Of a stretch of 64,000 bases of DNA, positions 47,350 through 60,832 are shown piece after piece. Location: assembly GCF_000368145.1 (NCBI RefSeq), contig NZ_KB849281.1, positions 383,712 to 447,711 on the forward strand, given 5' to 3'. Source of the DNA: Acinetobacter guillouiae CIP 63.46 (GTDB taxonomy: Bacteria; Pseudomonadota; Gammaproteobacteria; Pseudomonadales; Moraxellaceae). The notes under the pieces are model-generated. The model saw only the letters and a list, made by a program, of their open reading frames with translations, ran no database searches and was not told the origin of the DNA. Within the stretch, counting starts at the first letter, position 1. Each line of letters opens with the position of its first letter. Both the position numbers and the translations under genes were made by a program.

Positions 47350-49524
47350 CTACCATTGGATCCCAGTACCTACAGTTCCCCCAAAATCACCACGCGAGTT
47401 ACCACTTCCACTCACCTTAAACACCCATCGACCATTATCTGAAATTGATGACATCCCGATCGCATACCCACTTTCTCCACGATAAGTCCCCCCACTGATT
47501 GCCATCATACTTTTGCCTGGAATATAAGCTTGAGGTAAACCTGCTGTTGCAAGTGCTTGCGCATTGGCTGCACTGGCTCTTTTCTCTAAATCATCTATGC
47601 GACCATTGGTGTCATAAAATACTTGCTCTAAACGATCGCCTAGATTGGTAATTTTATTACCTAAATCAATATCAGCCTGATTAAGCGCACCTAAGGCATC
47701 ACCTACATTATGATATGAGCCGTTATTTACATTGTAGGTTGGCGGAGTGAACTGACCATTTTCATATTTTGCGCCACCGCCTAAAGATGTTGTGATGTAT
47801 TGGTTTGATGTATTGAGTTGTGAACCATTAACCGCATCTTTTGAAGTGCTGGATACTTCACCTGCTGCAACATTGGTGATTTTTTTATTCCCAGCATTTA
47901 TTCCATTTTGATCTATTGCAACATCACCCACTTTGACTGTGTTTGCTATGACATTATCTGCAGTAACCGTATTTGCGGTAACTGTGTTAAATTTTACGTC
48001 ATCCGCAGTTGCAACCTTATATTCCTTACCTCCTAGGCTATTGGTTGTTTCAGTGACCGTCATATTCTGCCCAGCAATAACTGTAGAATGTTGCCCAGCT
48101 TTTTGGTTGATTGAGCTAATCGCATCATTAATGTTGGTTGCACCTGTCCCACCGATGTTGGTAATGGTATTGCCATCTCCGCCTTGGAATGCACCATCCC
48201 CAATAATATTATGAATCTGGCTTCCATTCACCGCATCTTTACTGTTCTGAGCAATACTCCCCTCTGCAACATTGGTGACTTTATTACCCGCAGCATCAAT
48301 ACCATTTTTAGTCACACTTGGCCCGCCAGTAATGCTAAGACCATCATTATTGATTACGGTATTGCCTGCAGTCACACTGTCAACCTGGATATCTTTGGCT
48401 AATTCGACACTGACATTATTGGCATTGTTACTGATATTAATATTGCCATCTTTGTTACTAAAATCGACGGTATCGCCTGATTTGACTGGATTACTATTGG
48501 TTCCATTGGTGGTCAAATTCCAACCTTGGTTTGCAGTTTGAATACGATCGCTCACCGCTTTAAGCTGATCCTCTGTCGCAGCTTGACCACTGACAAAGTT
48601 ATTTGGATTAAATGTTTTATTGGTCAGCCCACCAATAGTTCCTGTTGCACCATTCACAGTTACAGGGTTTGCACCGCCCACAATAATTTGTGTTGGTCCC
48701 ATTTGGGTTTGATAAATACCATTGCTTAGATTGATACTGCCTGCACCAATCCAACTACTATTATTACCTGCATCACTCACCAATGTACCATCGACGGTAC
48801 TGATATTCGATTTTGCGCCATCTTTCAGTTCGACTTTGCCATCGCTGATTTTGCTTTTACCAACCGTTAAGCTTCCTGCAGAAGTAAGATCAATATTTTT
48901 TGCTAACTCAACCTGTACTTTTCCAGCTGCCACCTTGGTACTGATATTACTGTCAGCACCAATTACATCAACGCTTTCACCTAATTTCTTGTTTACTGTA
49001 TTGCCATCCTGAGCGGTTAAAGCAAAACCGGCATCATTCAGTCCAGTTTGGATTTCTTTAAGCTGTTCTTCTGTCGCTGCACGACCTGTGGTAGCAAAAT
49101 CATGACTTGATGTGGTCTTATTGGTTAAACCTTCTAGTGTGCCTTTATTGGCATCAAGGACAACATGATTGACCGTATTTTTGACGCTAATCACGCCAGA
49201 ACCCACCACACTTTGAGTGCTACCATCTTGTACGGTAATACCATCTTTATTCAGCACAGTGGAATCCGTTGCGGTACCTGCAGTGACGCTATCAATATTT
49301 AGGTCTTTATTTAAGCTGAAATCAATGGTTGTCGTTCCATTACTGTCATTTTTTGCACTGACATTTAAATTAGTTTCACCTGTCGCTAAACCAACATCAA
49401 CCGTATCGCCTGGTTTGACTTGGGTTGTCCCCAAAATAGCATCCGTTTTGACGTTCCAACCTTTATTGGCATTCTGAGCCACATCACTGACTTGTTTTAA
49501 CTGCTCTTCAGTCGCAGCTTGTTT
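47350..49524 (-). pseudogene. Trimeric autotransporter adhesin, C-terminal part after a nonsense codon
   Basis: About 724 codons in the same frame as the N-terminal part. It opens KQAATEEQLKQVSD, directly continuing the pattern of the stalk modules, and contains stalk/neck repeats (AATEEQLK, LTNKT, DAVNGSQ) and, at its end, the YadA-type membrane anchor (LEKRASAANAQALATAGLPQ ... FGGTVGTGIQW), which builds a 12-stranded barrel from three chains. It has no signal sequence of its own, so as a separate gene it could not reach the outer membrane. The first start codon in frame is a GTG at 49482, inside a stalk module. It is best read as the 3' part of one broken gene. Confidence 0.85.
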
Positions 49525-50000
49525 TTAATTGTAAATTGCATTTGGATCCCAAGTGGTATTGCTTAAACCACTCACCCGCCCTGTTGAGCCATTCACGCTA
49601 ACAGGGTTTGCACCACCTACAACAATTTGTGTTGGACCGACTTGGGTTTGATAGATGCCATTACTGACATTGATATTTCCTGCACCCAGCGTACTGCTAT
49701 TGGTACCATCGCTGACAATTGTGCTATTCACTGTACTAATATTCGATTTGCCCGCATCTTTTAATTCAACTTGACCATCTGTAATTTTACTGGTACCGAC
49801 CGTTAAACTACCTGCAGTACTCAGATCAATATTTTTGGCAAGCTCTATTTCAACTTTGCCACCAGTAACTTTGGTGGCAATATTGCTATCGGCACCAATA
49901 ACTTCAATACTTTCGCCCAATTTTTTGTTAATGGTATTGCCGTCGCCAGCCGTTAAGCCAAAGCCCGCATCATTGAGCCCAGTTTGCATCTGTTTGAGCT
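48565..50000 (-). repeat. Two stalk modules with a 936-base period
   Basis: The module from KKLGESIEVIGADSN to SNGIYQTQVGPTQIVVGGAN (just before the nonsense codon) recurs 936 bases further downstream with many substitutions (KKLGESVDVIGADSN ... SNGIYQTQMGPTQIIVGGAN). Comparison of the aligned ends at 49986 and 49050 gives the period, equal to 312 codons. Confidence 0.75.
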
Positions 50001-53000
50001 GTTCTTCTGTGGCCGCGCGACCGACTGTAGCAAAGTCATTACTGGATGTAGTTGTATTGCTTAGGCCTGTAATTGTTCCTGTATTACCATTGACTGTTAT
50101 TGGATTCCCACCTGTGGCAGGTCCAATCTTGACCACTGGCTCAAGCCCAAAGCTAATTCCATTATTGCCTGTGTTGGTAATTTTAATGTTGCCATCGGTT
50201 GCACTAAAATCAACATTTTCACCGAGACCAATCGTATCTTTTGCTGCAGTGTCAGCATTTGCACTAATGCTAAATCCTTTATCGATGATCTGTTTAATCT
50301 GGCTACCATTTACTGCATCCATAGAGCTGTCACTAATATCACCCAATGCAACATTGGTCAATTTATTGGTCCCCGCATTGATTCCTGTCACGGTCACACT
50401 TGGTGAATTCGGCACAGCACCGCCACTTGCGTTTACAAAAGTTAAGCCTTTGCTATCGATCACGGTGCCACTCGCATTTACACTATCGAGCTGAATATCT
50501 TTAGCGAGTTTAATGGTTAGTTTATTGTCGGTACTGTCTGCAACCACGCCGATGTTATTGTCGGTTAAATTACTCGCAACAGATTCACCACCGACAATAC
50601 TCAAGCGTTGCCCCAATCTACGATCAACATTCACACCAGCATTATCTCCAGCAAATGTAATTGGTGTTGCCAATTGATCCTCTGTTGCAGCGCGCCCAGA
50701 TAAATAATTACTTGGATCAAAGGTAGTATTGGTTAATCCTGTAATCGTGCCATTTTTGCCATTAATGGCAATGTTTGCCCCACCAGGAAGTCCGCCCACA
50801 TTAACGATTTCTGCAAGTTTTAGATCGACATTTGCACCAGTGTGACCAATGGCTAGATTGCCATCACTATTTGAAAAATCGACTGTATCTGTGGCTGCAA
50901 TATTTGTAGTGCCTGTAGCGTCTTTGTTGGTGGTTAAATTCCAACCTTTATTGGCATTTTCAGCCACCTCATTGACTAACTTAAGCTGTTCTTCCGTTGC
51001 TGCACGCCCCATTTTGGCAAAGTCTGATTCAGTTAAAGTTTTATTGGTTAGTCCTGTCAAAGTACCTGTCGTACCACTTAACACAACATTATTGCTCGCA
51101 TTTTTTAAGTTAATGGTATTGGCATTTGCGCTATTACTGCTTGCCCCAGCAGTAATCACTGTCTGAGTGGAGGTGCTGATATTACTATTATTGGTGCTGT
51201 CTTTAATTTCCACCTGCCCATCTGTAATTTTGGAAGTGCCGACGCTTAAGCTTCCTTGAGCAGTCAGGTTGACATCTTTGGCCAATTTTAATTGCAAAGT
51301 ATCGGTACCATTACTTACAACCCCAAGATTGCCATCTGTAAGTACCCCAGTCGCTCCACCAGTGAGCTTTAATTGCTCACCCAATTTACGCTCTACTTTC
51401 GCGCCAGTGTCTCCAACAAAGCTTAATGGCGTATCTGCTAAATCGGTAATGGCTTGATTGGTTTGATACAATTGACTGCCATTGATTGTATCTGTACTTG
51501 AGCTACTGACACGCCCAGCAGCAACATTGACAATGGTTCGTTCAGCCCCGACATCTCCGACACTTACACTAGAAGAAGCAGCGGGAGCTCCTGCAAAATT
51601 ATAGGTTTTGCCATTAATTGTGGCTGATTTGGTTGCCACATAAGCTGCCGAAACTGAGTTATTTCCTAAAACTACAGCATTTTCATGTGATGCTGTTGCA
51701 GACTTACCCAATACAGTTGCGCCTTTCGCACTCACCGAAGCACTATTTCCGATTGCGACCGCATCCTCTTGAAGTGCATTGGTTTCCGTACCCACCGCAA
51801 TTGAATTTAAAGCATTTGCATTGGATTGTTTGCCGAGTGCAATCGCATTGATTCCATTTGAAGTTGCATTATTGCCTATTGCAGTGGCATCTTTAGCACG
51901 ACTTACACTGTTGACACCAAACGCTATCGCATTTTCACCCGCACTTTCTGCGTTTTGACCAATTGCCGTGGCTTTTGCTGCATAGCTTTTTGCTTGAGAG
52001 CCTATTGCCAAACCATCTTGAGAAGTACTGTTTGCATCTGAACCTATTGCAGTAGAATTCGCACCCGAAGCTTTAGCATTATCTCCATAGGCCATACTGT
52101 CTTCAGCAGTTGCTGTGGCAAAACGTCCTAATGCAACACTCTGCGCACCATTGGCTTTAGACTGATAACCAATTGCCGTCGCATTATCTCCCTGAGACAA
52201 TGCTTGGCGACCAATTGCAATCCCTTGATCTGCGGAATTAACTTCAGCATCACTCCCTACAACGACCGCATAGTTTGACTTGGTGCCGTCCGCCTCAGAA
52301 CCATTCCCTATAACAATACTATCTTCGCCACGGCTTTCTGCGCTTTTCCCCATCGCAATATTATTTGTACCTGTGGCAATCGAAGAATCACCGATTGAAA
52401 TTGAGGAAACCCCTACTGAACCCGCACCCGCACCAATCGCAACTGATTTTTCTCTTGCTACAATCACATTACTACCTAAAGCAACACTCCCCGCTGCAAG
52501 GGAAGATGTACTGGCACTCGGGCCAATTGCTAAAGAATTGTCGCCATTTGCCCCTGTATTGTTTTTATTATTGATATCCGTGGTATTTACTGAAAAGTAT
52601 TGTGGTCCTGCTTCCGCAACAGCTGTTTTTAATTGCCCAAAATTCACCGCTGAGGACAGATCATTTTCATCGCCTTTTACGTTGCGAATAATCGTTCCAT
52701 CAGTACCGACTAAATTCACAACTGATTTGTCTGAGTTATACAACACAGCATCAGGTACTACGCCACCAATTTGTCCTGTACCCAGTAAATCAAAAGCATC
52801 TTGAATTGTTGTTGGAAGCTTACTGGTATTTCCTGAAGAATCTTTAACATTGACTTGGATTAGAGGTAAAGTACCGCCACTTCCAATAGTTGCAGGATTA
52901 CCTTTTGCATCCGTTGCGCCCATCACACGGATAATGTCATTTTGTAAAGCTTTAATCTGATTGACCGTCACCGCATCTTGCAATTCTGAACCATCTGCAA

Positions 53001-55131
53001 CATTGGTAATTCGACGTTGCTCATTTTTATTCCCGACCGAAACAATGTTAAAGCCCCCCACACCACCAGAGACATTGGTGATATAACCATTTCCAAGTGA
53101 GTTATTTTGCGCAATACTTCCTGAACCTAATGCCACATCACTTTGACCTGCTAAAGAATCCAAGCCAATTGCAACCCCTGAAGTACCCGTCACAATCGAG
53201 TCATAACCGAGTGCAACACCACCTTGAGCAACACTTGCTCGTGTTCCAACTGCAACCCCTAAACTTTCAGTAAATGTTGCCGCACCGATCGCCACTGAGC
53301 TTTGTACGGTAGCATTTCTATCTTTATTGCTGCCAAAACCAATTGAAATATTCTGATTACCCGATAAGTTTGTTCCTGCATCGCTACCTAAAGCGATATT
53401 GTAATCAGAACTTGTTGAGTTGACTGTTGAATTGCTACCCGCACCAACCCCTATAGCAATCGATTGGTTACCACTAATATTTTGTCCTGCGTTTGCTCCA
53501 ACGGCGATATGCCCATTGCGGTCAAATGTACCAGAACCAATAGAACCTACTCCTGCTGCACTACCAATTGAAACACCATTAACCACACTAGATTTTGCGC
53601 CATCACCCAATGCAATTGAACTCGCACCTCCTGAAGTCGCTTGATTTCCGATTGCGACGCTCGCAGTTCCACTCGCAGACACTGAATTTCCGATCGCATT
53701 GGCATTGGTCGCAGCGGATGCCGAGGTTCCTATCGCATTGGCATTGGTTCCCACGGCATTTGCACCCTGACCAATTGCATTTGAATGCGTTCCTGTTGCT
53801 ATAGCAGCATCCCCAATCGCAATACTTGAAGGCCCACCCGCCAATGCAGAAGACCCCAATGCAACACTTTTATCGCCAACAGACATATTGGCGCCATTTT
53901 GCAGAGCTGTAAGGAACTGATTCACTTGCAATGCAGAGACGGCAACCCCATTAATTTCAGTAATTGTACTGGGATCTGTTCCCATTGCAGTGACAGGAAT
54001 ACCATTGATTGCAATCAGTTGCGTATTGGATACGTTATAAGTCGGGGTCAATGCTCTCGCTTGACCACCATTTCCAATAGAGGTTGAATTGGCGCCAAGT
54101 GCGCCTGTTTCTTTACCAAAAGCAATAGAATAATCATTTATGGCATTGGCTGTATTTCCGACAGCAATACTGTTGAGTCCTGTAGCATTTGAGAGATGAC
54201 CGATAGCGATTGATAGCTCACCTTCAGATTTTGCCACAGGGCCTATAGCGAGAGAATTTAAACCATTGGCTTGTGAATCAACAAGAGATGAGTTGGTGTG
54301 GAAATATTTGATACCTTGACCACTTTGGAAAAGTAAATCATTCACTTGTCCACCTGTCACTGCATCTGTAGATCCTGCAGCAATACTACCGTTGGCTAAA
54401 TTTGTGAGCTTATCGCCACCAAGATCTAAACCATTTGCTGTACTGGTCAATACGGTATTATTTGTTGTATCACCAATTTTTACTGAGTTAAACTCTGGAT
54501 CATCCACTGTGGAAATTGAAATATCTGTACCCGCATTGGTCACAGCAATATTTTTACCATTCACAAAATTCACGGTATCTGTAGCTTTTACAGCTCTAGA
54601 CGTCCCACCATTGCTTTGTATATTCCAAGTTTGGTTCTTCAGCGAATTCAAATCCGTGGCAGATGCTTTGCTGGTTAACCCAGTGTTGACATCATTGACT
54701 TGACTATTCAATGTATTGAAATCTGACTGTGACACTTTCGTCGCCAGCCCCGTGCTTGAATCATTTACTTGGTTATTTAAGCTATCAAAATCAACCTGTG
54801 ATACCTTTGTGACCAACCCCGTAGAAGTATTATTAACTTGATCATCAAGAGTATTTAAATCATTTTTTGCTTGATCTAAATCAGTATTTACTGTTGTTAA
54901 TGAAATACCATTTGCAAACACATCTCCAGTTGCAGTTAAACTACCATTTACATTTAAACTCTCGTTAATATCTTGTGCTAAAATAGCATTTGAATTAACA
55001 ATAAATAATAAAAACATCGAACCTTTCACAATTTTATTAATTTTCGATTTCTTATTACCTTTTACAATTTCAGAAACTACAACCCAGCTTCCCACTGTAG
55101 CATTCCAGACCAGTTTATACACTTTATTCAT
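49525..55131 (-). pseudogene. Trimeric autotransporter adhesin, N-terminal part ending in an in-frame TAA
   Basis: 1868 residues. An extended signal peptide (ESPR type: MNKVYKLVWNATVGSWVVVSE, cleavage after SNAILA) leads to YadA-like head repeats of the AxAIGxxA type between about 51,640 and 54,260, interrupted by a neck/insert at about 52,560-53,080, then stalk modules with AATEEQL linkers. The frame ends IYN-TAA at 49525; without the stop it would run on for about 724 codons to the anchor, making a 2593-codon adhesin. Without the anchor this part cannot be displayed, so surface adhesion would be lost unless the stop is read through or is a sequencing error. Such adhesins bind host matrix or abiotic surfaces. 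Confidence 0.88.
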
Positions 55132-55665
55132 AATATATACCTACATTTATAATGAAGTTTTTAATTTATTAATTACTTTTCAAATAAAATGCACAATATA
55201 TTTATATTTTTCCATACTGTTTACCAAACGATACATTTTGCTAACACCAGAAAAACAAATATCCAATATTAAAATAAATAATATATTATTTTCAATAACT
55301 TATGATAAAATAACCATCGATACAAACACCTTAAAAATACAAAAGAATTTGTTTATCTTTATTAAATTTATTTTTAAATAAATTAAATTTTAATAAAAAA
55401 TTACCAATCAACATAGTCTCATTAGAAATAAATAAGAAATCCAAGCAAAAAATAAAGATTAGAATTTTTCTTTAGTTAAGTAAAATTTAATATTCTTTAT
55501 ATTTTTCATATTATTTAAATGAATAAAAAAACAATGAAATAATATATTTTAAATATGGATGTTTTACACAACCTCGATTGATATAGTATTTTCCATTTAA
55601 CGTAAAAAAATGAACATTCTATTCATAATCAAATATAGATTAAATAATAAAGGTGGGGCCGTAAA
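55132..55665. other. Very AT-rich divergent region between the adhesin and aspT
   Basis: Long A/T runs and no supported gene. It must contain both promoters; no single clear promoter was picked out. Such DNA is typical of silencing by nucleoid proteins. Confidence 0.5.
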
Positions 55666-57351
55666 ATGATTGAATGGCTACAAGGTGAATTAAAACATAG
55701 TCCTGAAATCCTATTATTTTTATCCTTAGCAATAGGGTTTTGGATCGGTCAATTTCAATTTGGAAAGTTTCAATTTGGTGGTGTTGCAGGATCATTACTT
55801 GTCGCTGTTATTCTAAGTCTTATTGGGGTACCAATCGACAATGGTGTAAAAGCGATTCTTTTTGCTTTATTTATTTATGCAGTCGGTTTTGAAAGTGGCC
55901 CACAGTTTTTTAAATCGCTTGGACCACAATCCATTAAAGAAATTTTGTTGGCTATTTTTATGGCTGTATGTGGACTCATTACGGTCTTAGTCATGGCAAA
56001 AATCTTTAATCTAGATAAAGGCTTAGCCGCAGGTCTAGCTGCAGGTGGGATGACCCAGTCTGCGATTATTGGTACTGCGGGCGATGCGATTTCTCGCCTA
56101 GACTTACCACTTGCAGAAATTCAGAAACTTCAAGCCAATGTTGCGATTGGATATGCCGTGACCTATATCTTTGGTTCTCTAGGCGCAATTATTGTCTGTG
56201 TGAATATCTTGCCAAAATTTATGGGACGAGAAATTCATGATGATGCCTTAAAAGCGCAAGCGGAACAGTTAAAAGGTGCATTTGAACTGGCACCTGGTCA
56301 AGAATTGGCTATGCCTGAAATTGTTGGTCGTATTTACAAAGTCAAACAAGCATCAGGACACACCATTGCCGAACTCGAAACACAAGTACCGAGTGTCACC
56401 ATTGAACGATTAAAACGCAAAGATCAATTTATTGATGTTGCGCCAGAAATTACCTTACAGAAAGATGATGTTGTTCTGGTCGTTGGTCGCAGGGCAAGTA
56501 TCGTTTCCATTGCCGAGTTTATTGGATCTGAGTTGCAATCCTCACAAGGCATGGAAATGATCATGGATACCACAGATGTCATATTACGAAACTCAAAATA
56601 TGCCAACCGTACCCTTGGAGATATCAAAGCCAATACACCAGATTATTTAAAGCATGGCATTTATGTACTTGCAATTAAACGTAACAGTGAAGCACAAGCT
56701 TTAAGTGATGATACGGTCCTGCGTCAAGGCGATGTGGTCACCGTATATGGAACTAAAAGTGATCTTGAGCGCTTAGTCAAAGAGGCGGGTAAAGCTTTAC
56801 CAGAAAGCTTAAAAACAGACTGGATTTTCCACGGTGCAGGTTTAGTTGTTGGTTTAGTCATTGGCCTATTTGTTGTACGTATTGGTGATGTTCCTTTAAC
56901 CCTTGGTGCAGGTGGCGGTGCGCTGTTATCAGGTCTGTTATTTGGTTGGCTACGTAGCCGTAACCAAGTCCACGGCAATATGCCTTTAGCCGCTTCACAA
57001 CTTCTCAAAGATTTAGGTCTTGCTGGTTTTGTTGCTGCTGTCGGTTTGCAATCAGGTTTACAGGCCATTCAAACCATTAAAGAAAGTGGCTTGTCCCTGT
57101 TTATGATCGGAATGGTGGTCACACTAGTACCGCTGATTCTTTCAATGCTGTTTGCCCGTTATGTACTCCGTTATAACAATGTCGCCGTAATGGCTGGAGC
57201 ATTAACTGGCTCACGCAGTGCAAACCCCGCTTTTGGTGGCGTACTCGACAAAGCTGGAAACTCAATTCCGACCGTCCCATTTGCGATTACCTATGCACTC
57301 GCAAATGTATTTTTAACCTTGCTTGGCCCTCTGATTGTCGGTTTAGCATAA
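55666..57351 (+). CDS. aspT: AspT, aspartate:alanine antiporter
   Basis: 561 residues. Two halves of about five membrane helices each (residues 10-175 and 380-560) flank a cytoplasmic region with two TrkA-C (RCK) domains (about 205-375; AHTIAELETQVPSVTIERLKRKDQFIDVAP). The layout and GGMTQSAIIGTAGDAI / ALTGSRSANPAFGGVLDKAGN repeats are those of the AAEx family. The protein swaps extracellular aspartate for alanine; with AspD this uses up a proton and creates a membrane potential. AAGGTGGGGCC stands before the ATG, and aspD follows at 54 bases. Confidence 0.92.
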   Translation: MIEWLQGELKHSPEILLFLSLAIGFWIGQFQFGKFQFGGVAGSLLVAVILSLIGVPIDNGVKAILFALFIYAVGFESGPQFFKSLGPQSIKEILLAIFMAVCGLITVLVMAKIFNLDKGLAAGLAAGGMTQSAIIGTAGDAISRLDLPLAEIQKLQANVAIGYAVTYIFGSLGAIIVCVNILPKFMGREIHDDALKAQAEQLKGAFELAPGQELAMPEIVGRIYKVKQASGHTIAELETQVPSVTIERLKRKDQFIDVAPEITLQKDDVVLVVGRRASIVSIAEFIGSELQSSQGMEMIMDTTDVILRNSKYANRTLGDIKANTPDYLKHGIYVLAIKRNSEAQALSDDTVLRQGDVVTVYGTKSDLERLVKEAGKALPESLKTDWIFHGAGLVVGLVIGLFVVRIGDVPLTLGAGGGALLSGLLFGWLRSRNQVHGNMPLAASQLLKDLGLAGFVAAVGLQSGLQAIQTIKESGLSLFMIGMVVTLVPLILSMLFARYVLRYNNVAVMAGALTGSRSANPAFGGVLDKAGNSIPTVPFAITYALANVFLTLLGPLIVGLA

Positions 57352-57390
57352 ATAATTTTATAAATTTCAAACTCATTCACTTCAAGATAA

Positions 57391-59007
<1,617 letters not shown>

Positions 59008-59036
59008 GTATAAATAGATTAAGTATTTGTTTTAAA

Positions 59037-59062
59037 AAAAGATCGCATTAATGCGATCTTTT
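59037..59062. terminator. Bidirectional terminator after aspD
   Basis: Perfect 12-bp stem AAAAGATCGCAT / ATGCGATCTTTT with a 2-base loop, flanked by A- and T-runs, between aspD and the converging gene. Confidence 0.85.
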
Positions 59063-59138
59063 CTGTTTGCGAATAGCTAACCAAGTTAAGCTCTATTTAC
59101 TTGTAGTTATCAAATCTCATCACAGTATTCAAACAGTC

Positions 59139-59603
59139 TTAATTCTGCACTTTACATTTTATTGCTTTTGCAGGAGTAATATTGGTCGCTGAAACTAATT
59201 GAGTTGAATCAAAACCTTCAGTTTCCTCTATAAATAAATGATAGTCTTTAATATGAATCGTTGCCTGTCCCTCATATTGGCAATAATCTTTTTTAATATT
59301 GTCTGGTAACTTAAAAGTCTTTTTTGCTGCATCAAAGTTGCTAAAGCAAAACCATACATCTCGTGTATCACCTTTTGGGCGTGGAATAAGTGCAGCTGAT
59401 GTTTTGTTAGGTTCAAAGCAAATATCATCGCCCATATAATCCAAATATTCAGGGTCTAAATTACGTGAAAATTTTCCTGTTAAAGTGGCTAGTCCCTGAT
59501 AATTTTTAAAACCAGACTCGGTGTTTGTGTATTTGAAGCTTTGTGCTTGTGCAAATACTGGCAATATCCCTAAGGCAATCACTAAAATTTTGTTCATCAT
59601 CAT
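59139..59603 (-). CDS. Secreted hypothetical protein
   Basis: 154 residues with a signal peptide (KILVIALGILPVFAQA); the start is one of three ATGs at 59603-59597, of which the last has the best spacing to TTAGG. The mature part is hydrophilic with four cysteines (DICFEP, DVWFCFS, DYCQYEG, IKCKVQN) that could form two disulfides. No family is recognised. It converges with aspD and shares its terminator. Confidence 0.6.
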   Translation of the reverse strand: MMMNKILVIALGILPVFAQAQSFKYTNTESGFKNYQGLATLTGKFSRNLDPEYLDYMGDDICFEPNKTSAALIPRPKGDTRDVWFCFSNFDAAKKTFKLPDNIKKDYCQYEGQATIHIKDYHLFIEETEGFDSTQLVSATNITPAKAIKCKVQN

Positions 59604-60102
59604 CCTAATCTACATTTTATAAAGTGCTAAATTTGCAGTAATTTTACCCAATCTTAACAAATAAAAGAACCACCTAGACATCTATGACAACAGCCTTTTA
59701 CTCAACAGCTTGACTTGTTCAATTTGTTGCGTGGCCACCATAAGCTTTGGATAATCATCAGTAAGAGGATATTTTTCCTTATTTTAAGAGATTGGCGAAA
59801 AAATTATAAGTACAAGCACTCCCCACCCACTCATACTCATCAATCCAGTTGCCAATGCTATTGTTAATTTTTTCATTATCCATTCCTTGTTATTTTGAAA
59901 ATAAAATATAGAACAGAAAATGAGTTATATGAAATAAATCCGATAAAAATTTACTAACTATTCAATAAAAATAACCCGAACCTAACTTCTTTTAAAACTA
60001 TACATAAAGTAGAATTTTTCAGTACGCTGAGCACTTAAAATTAAAATCAAAATATTGATATTTAAATAAAAAATACCACAAACCATATTTTTTAATTTCA
60101 AA
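59604..60102. other. Gene-poor region with a degraded small gene
   Basis: Apart from the broken small gene at 59682-59876 the region holds no supported feature; it is AT-rich. Confidence 0.5.
59682..59876 (-). pseudogene. Remnant of a small exported protein gene
   Basis: An ATG at 59876 with AAGGA upstream opens a signal-peptide-like MKKLTIALATGLMSMSGWG, reaches a TAA at 59784, and continues in the same frame into EKYPLTDDYPKLMVATQQIEQVKLLSKRLLS before a second stop at 59682. Both ends look like protein. In another frame the middle reads VGSACTYNFFANLLK, so one or two small insertions or deletions may have broken the gene. Confidence 0.4.
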
Positions 60103-60684
60103 TTATCCACCTTTGTAAAAGGCCAACTCTAAAGCTCTATATTCTGAAATTTCATAACCAACTTTATGCTGAATTAGTGTGAAAAAAATATTGAAATCCT
60201 CTTCTAACTTCAAATTATCAAGTAACTGCAGATATTCAATATAAATTTCAGCTTGTTTAAATTTTGAAATATATGATTTTTCTCCACTCAAGAACTTAAA
60301 GACTCTACTGTCCCAAATTGCATATTTATTTGGATTAATGAAATGTAATAGCTTTGATGTTCCAACAAGAGAATTGTTAAATGCTTGCTTTAATAAATTA
60401 ATTTCTTCAATTGAGATTACTTCTCCATTTTTTACTTTATTCAAAATTAATATTAAATTTTCAGAATTTGTAAGATCAATTTTTTTTAAAATTGTTGGCA
60501 TCCATGAATAAGTAAAACTTATTCCTATAACGATATCATCCAATTGAATACGATCAATTTTTCTAAAATAATTTAAAAAATAAGAATATGCTTGAAGATA
60601 GTTTTCTTTCTCACTGTTAAAATTATTTGCGATTTCCATTATTTGTTTAAAAATTTCTTGATTTGTTTTCGAAGTTAAAGACAC
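60103..60684 (-). CDS. Hypothetical protein, possibly OGG-like fold
   Basis: 193 residues, rich in N, K and I and more AT-rich than its neighbours, which suggests transfer. The central LLHFINPNKYAIWDSRVFKFL (about residues 122-142) resembles the conserved K-L-H-F-I-P-x-D motif of 8-oxoguanine-glycosylase-like proteins, but the match is weak and no catalytic pair can be assigned. It is helical throughout and has no signal sequence. It lies between the asp and paa genes. Confidence 0.5.
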   Translation of the reverse strand: MSLTSKTNQEIFKQIMEIANNFNSEKENYLQAYSYFLNYFRKIDRIQLDDIVIGISFTYSWMPTILKKIDLTNSENLILILNKVKNGEVISIEEINLLKQAFNNSLVGTSKLLHFINPNKYAIWDSRVFKFLSGEKSYISKFKQAEIYIEYLQLLDNLKLEEDFNIFFTLIQHKVGYEISEYRALELAFYKGG

Positions 60685-60832
60685 GGCGTTTTTTACCTTA
60701 ATATTGATTCATACATATAGTTTATATTGATTTTAACCTTTCCATTTAACATATTCAGCGTATACAACCCACCTATATCCCTTAATACCTTTCCGTTACA
60801 GATGATACATCTAATCACAACTTTATATTTTA

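Noticed and set aside
51640-54260. Repeated short sequence pattern that could look like a CRISPR array
   Set aside because: The repeats are 14-16 codon YadA head motifs in frame, not identical direct repeats with spacers.
47933-54703. Many long plus-strand reading frames opposite the adhesin
   Set aside because: They mirror the repeated codon pattern of the adhesin on the other strand and have proline/serine-rich composition without family features or ribosome sites.
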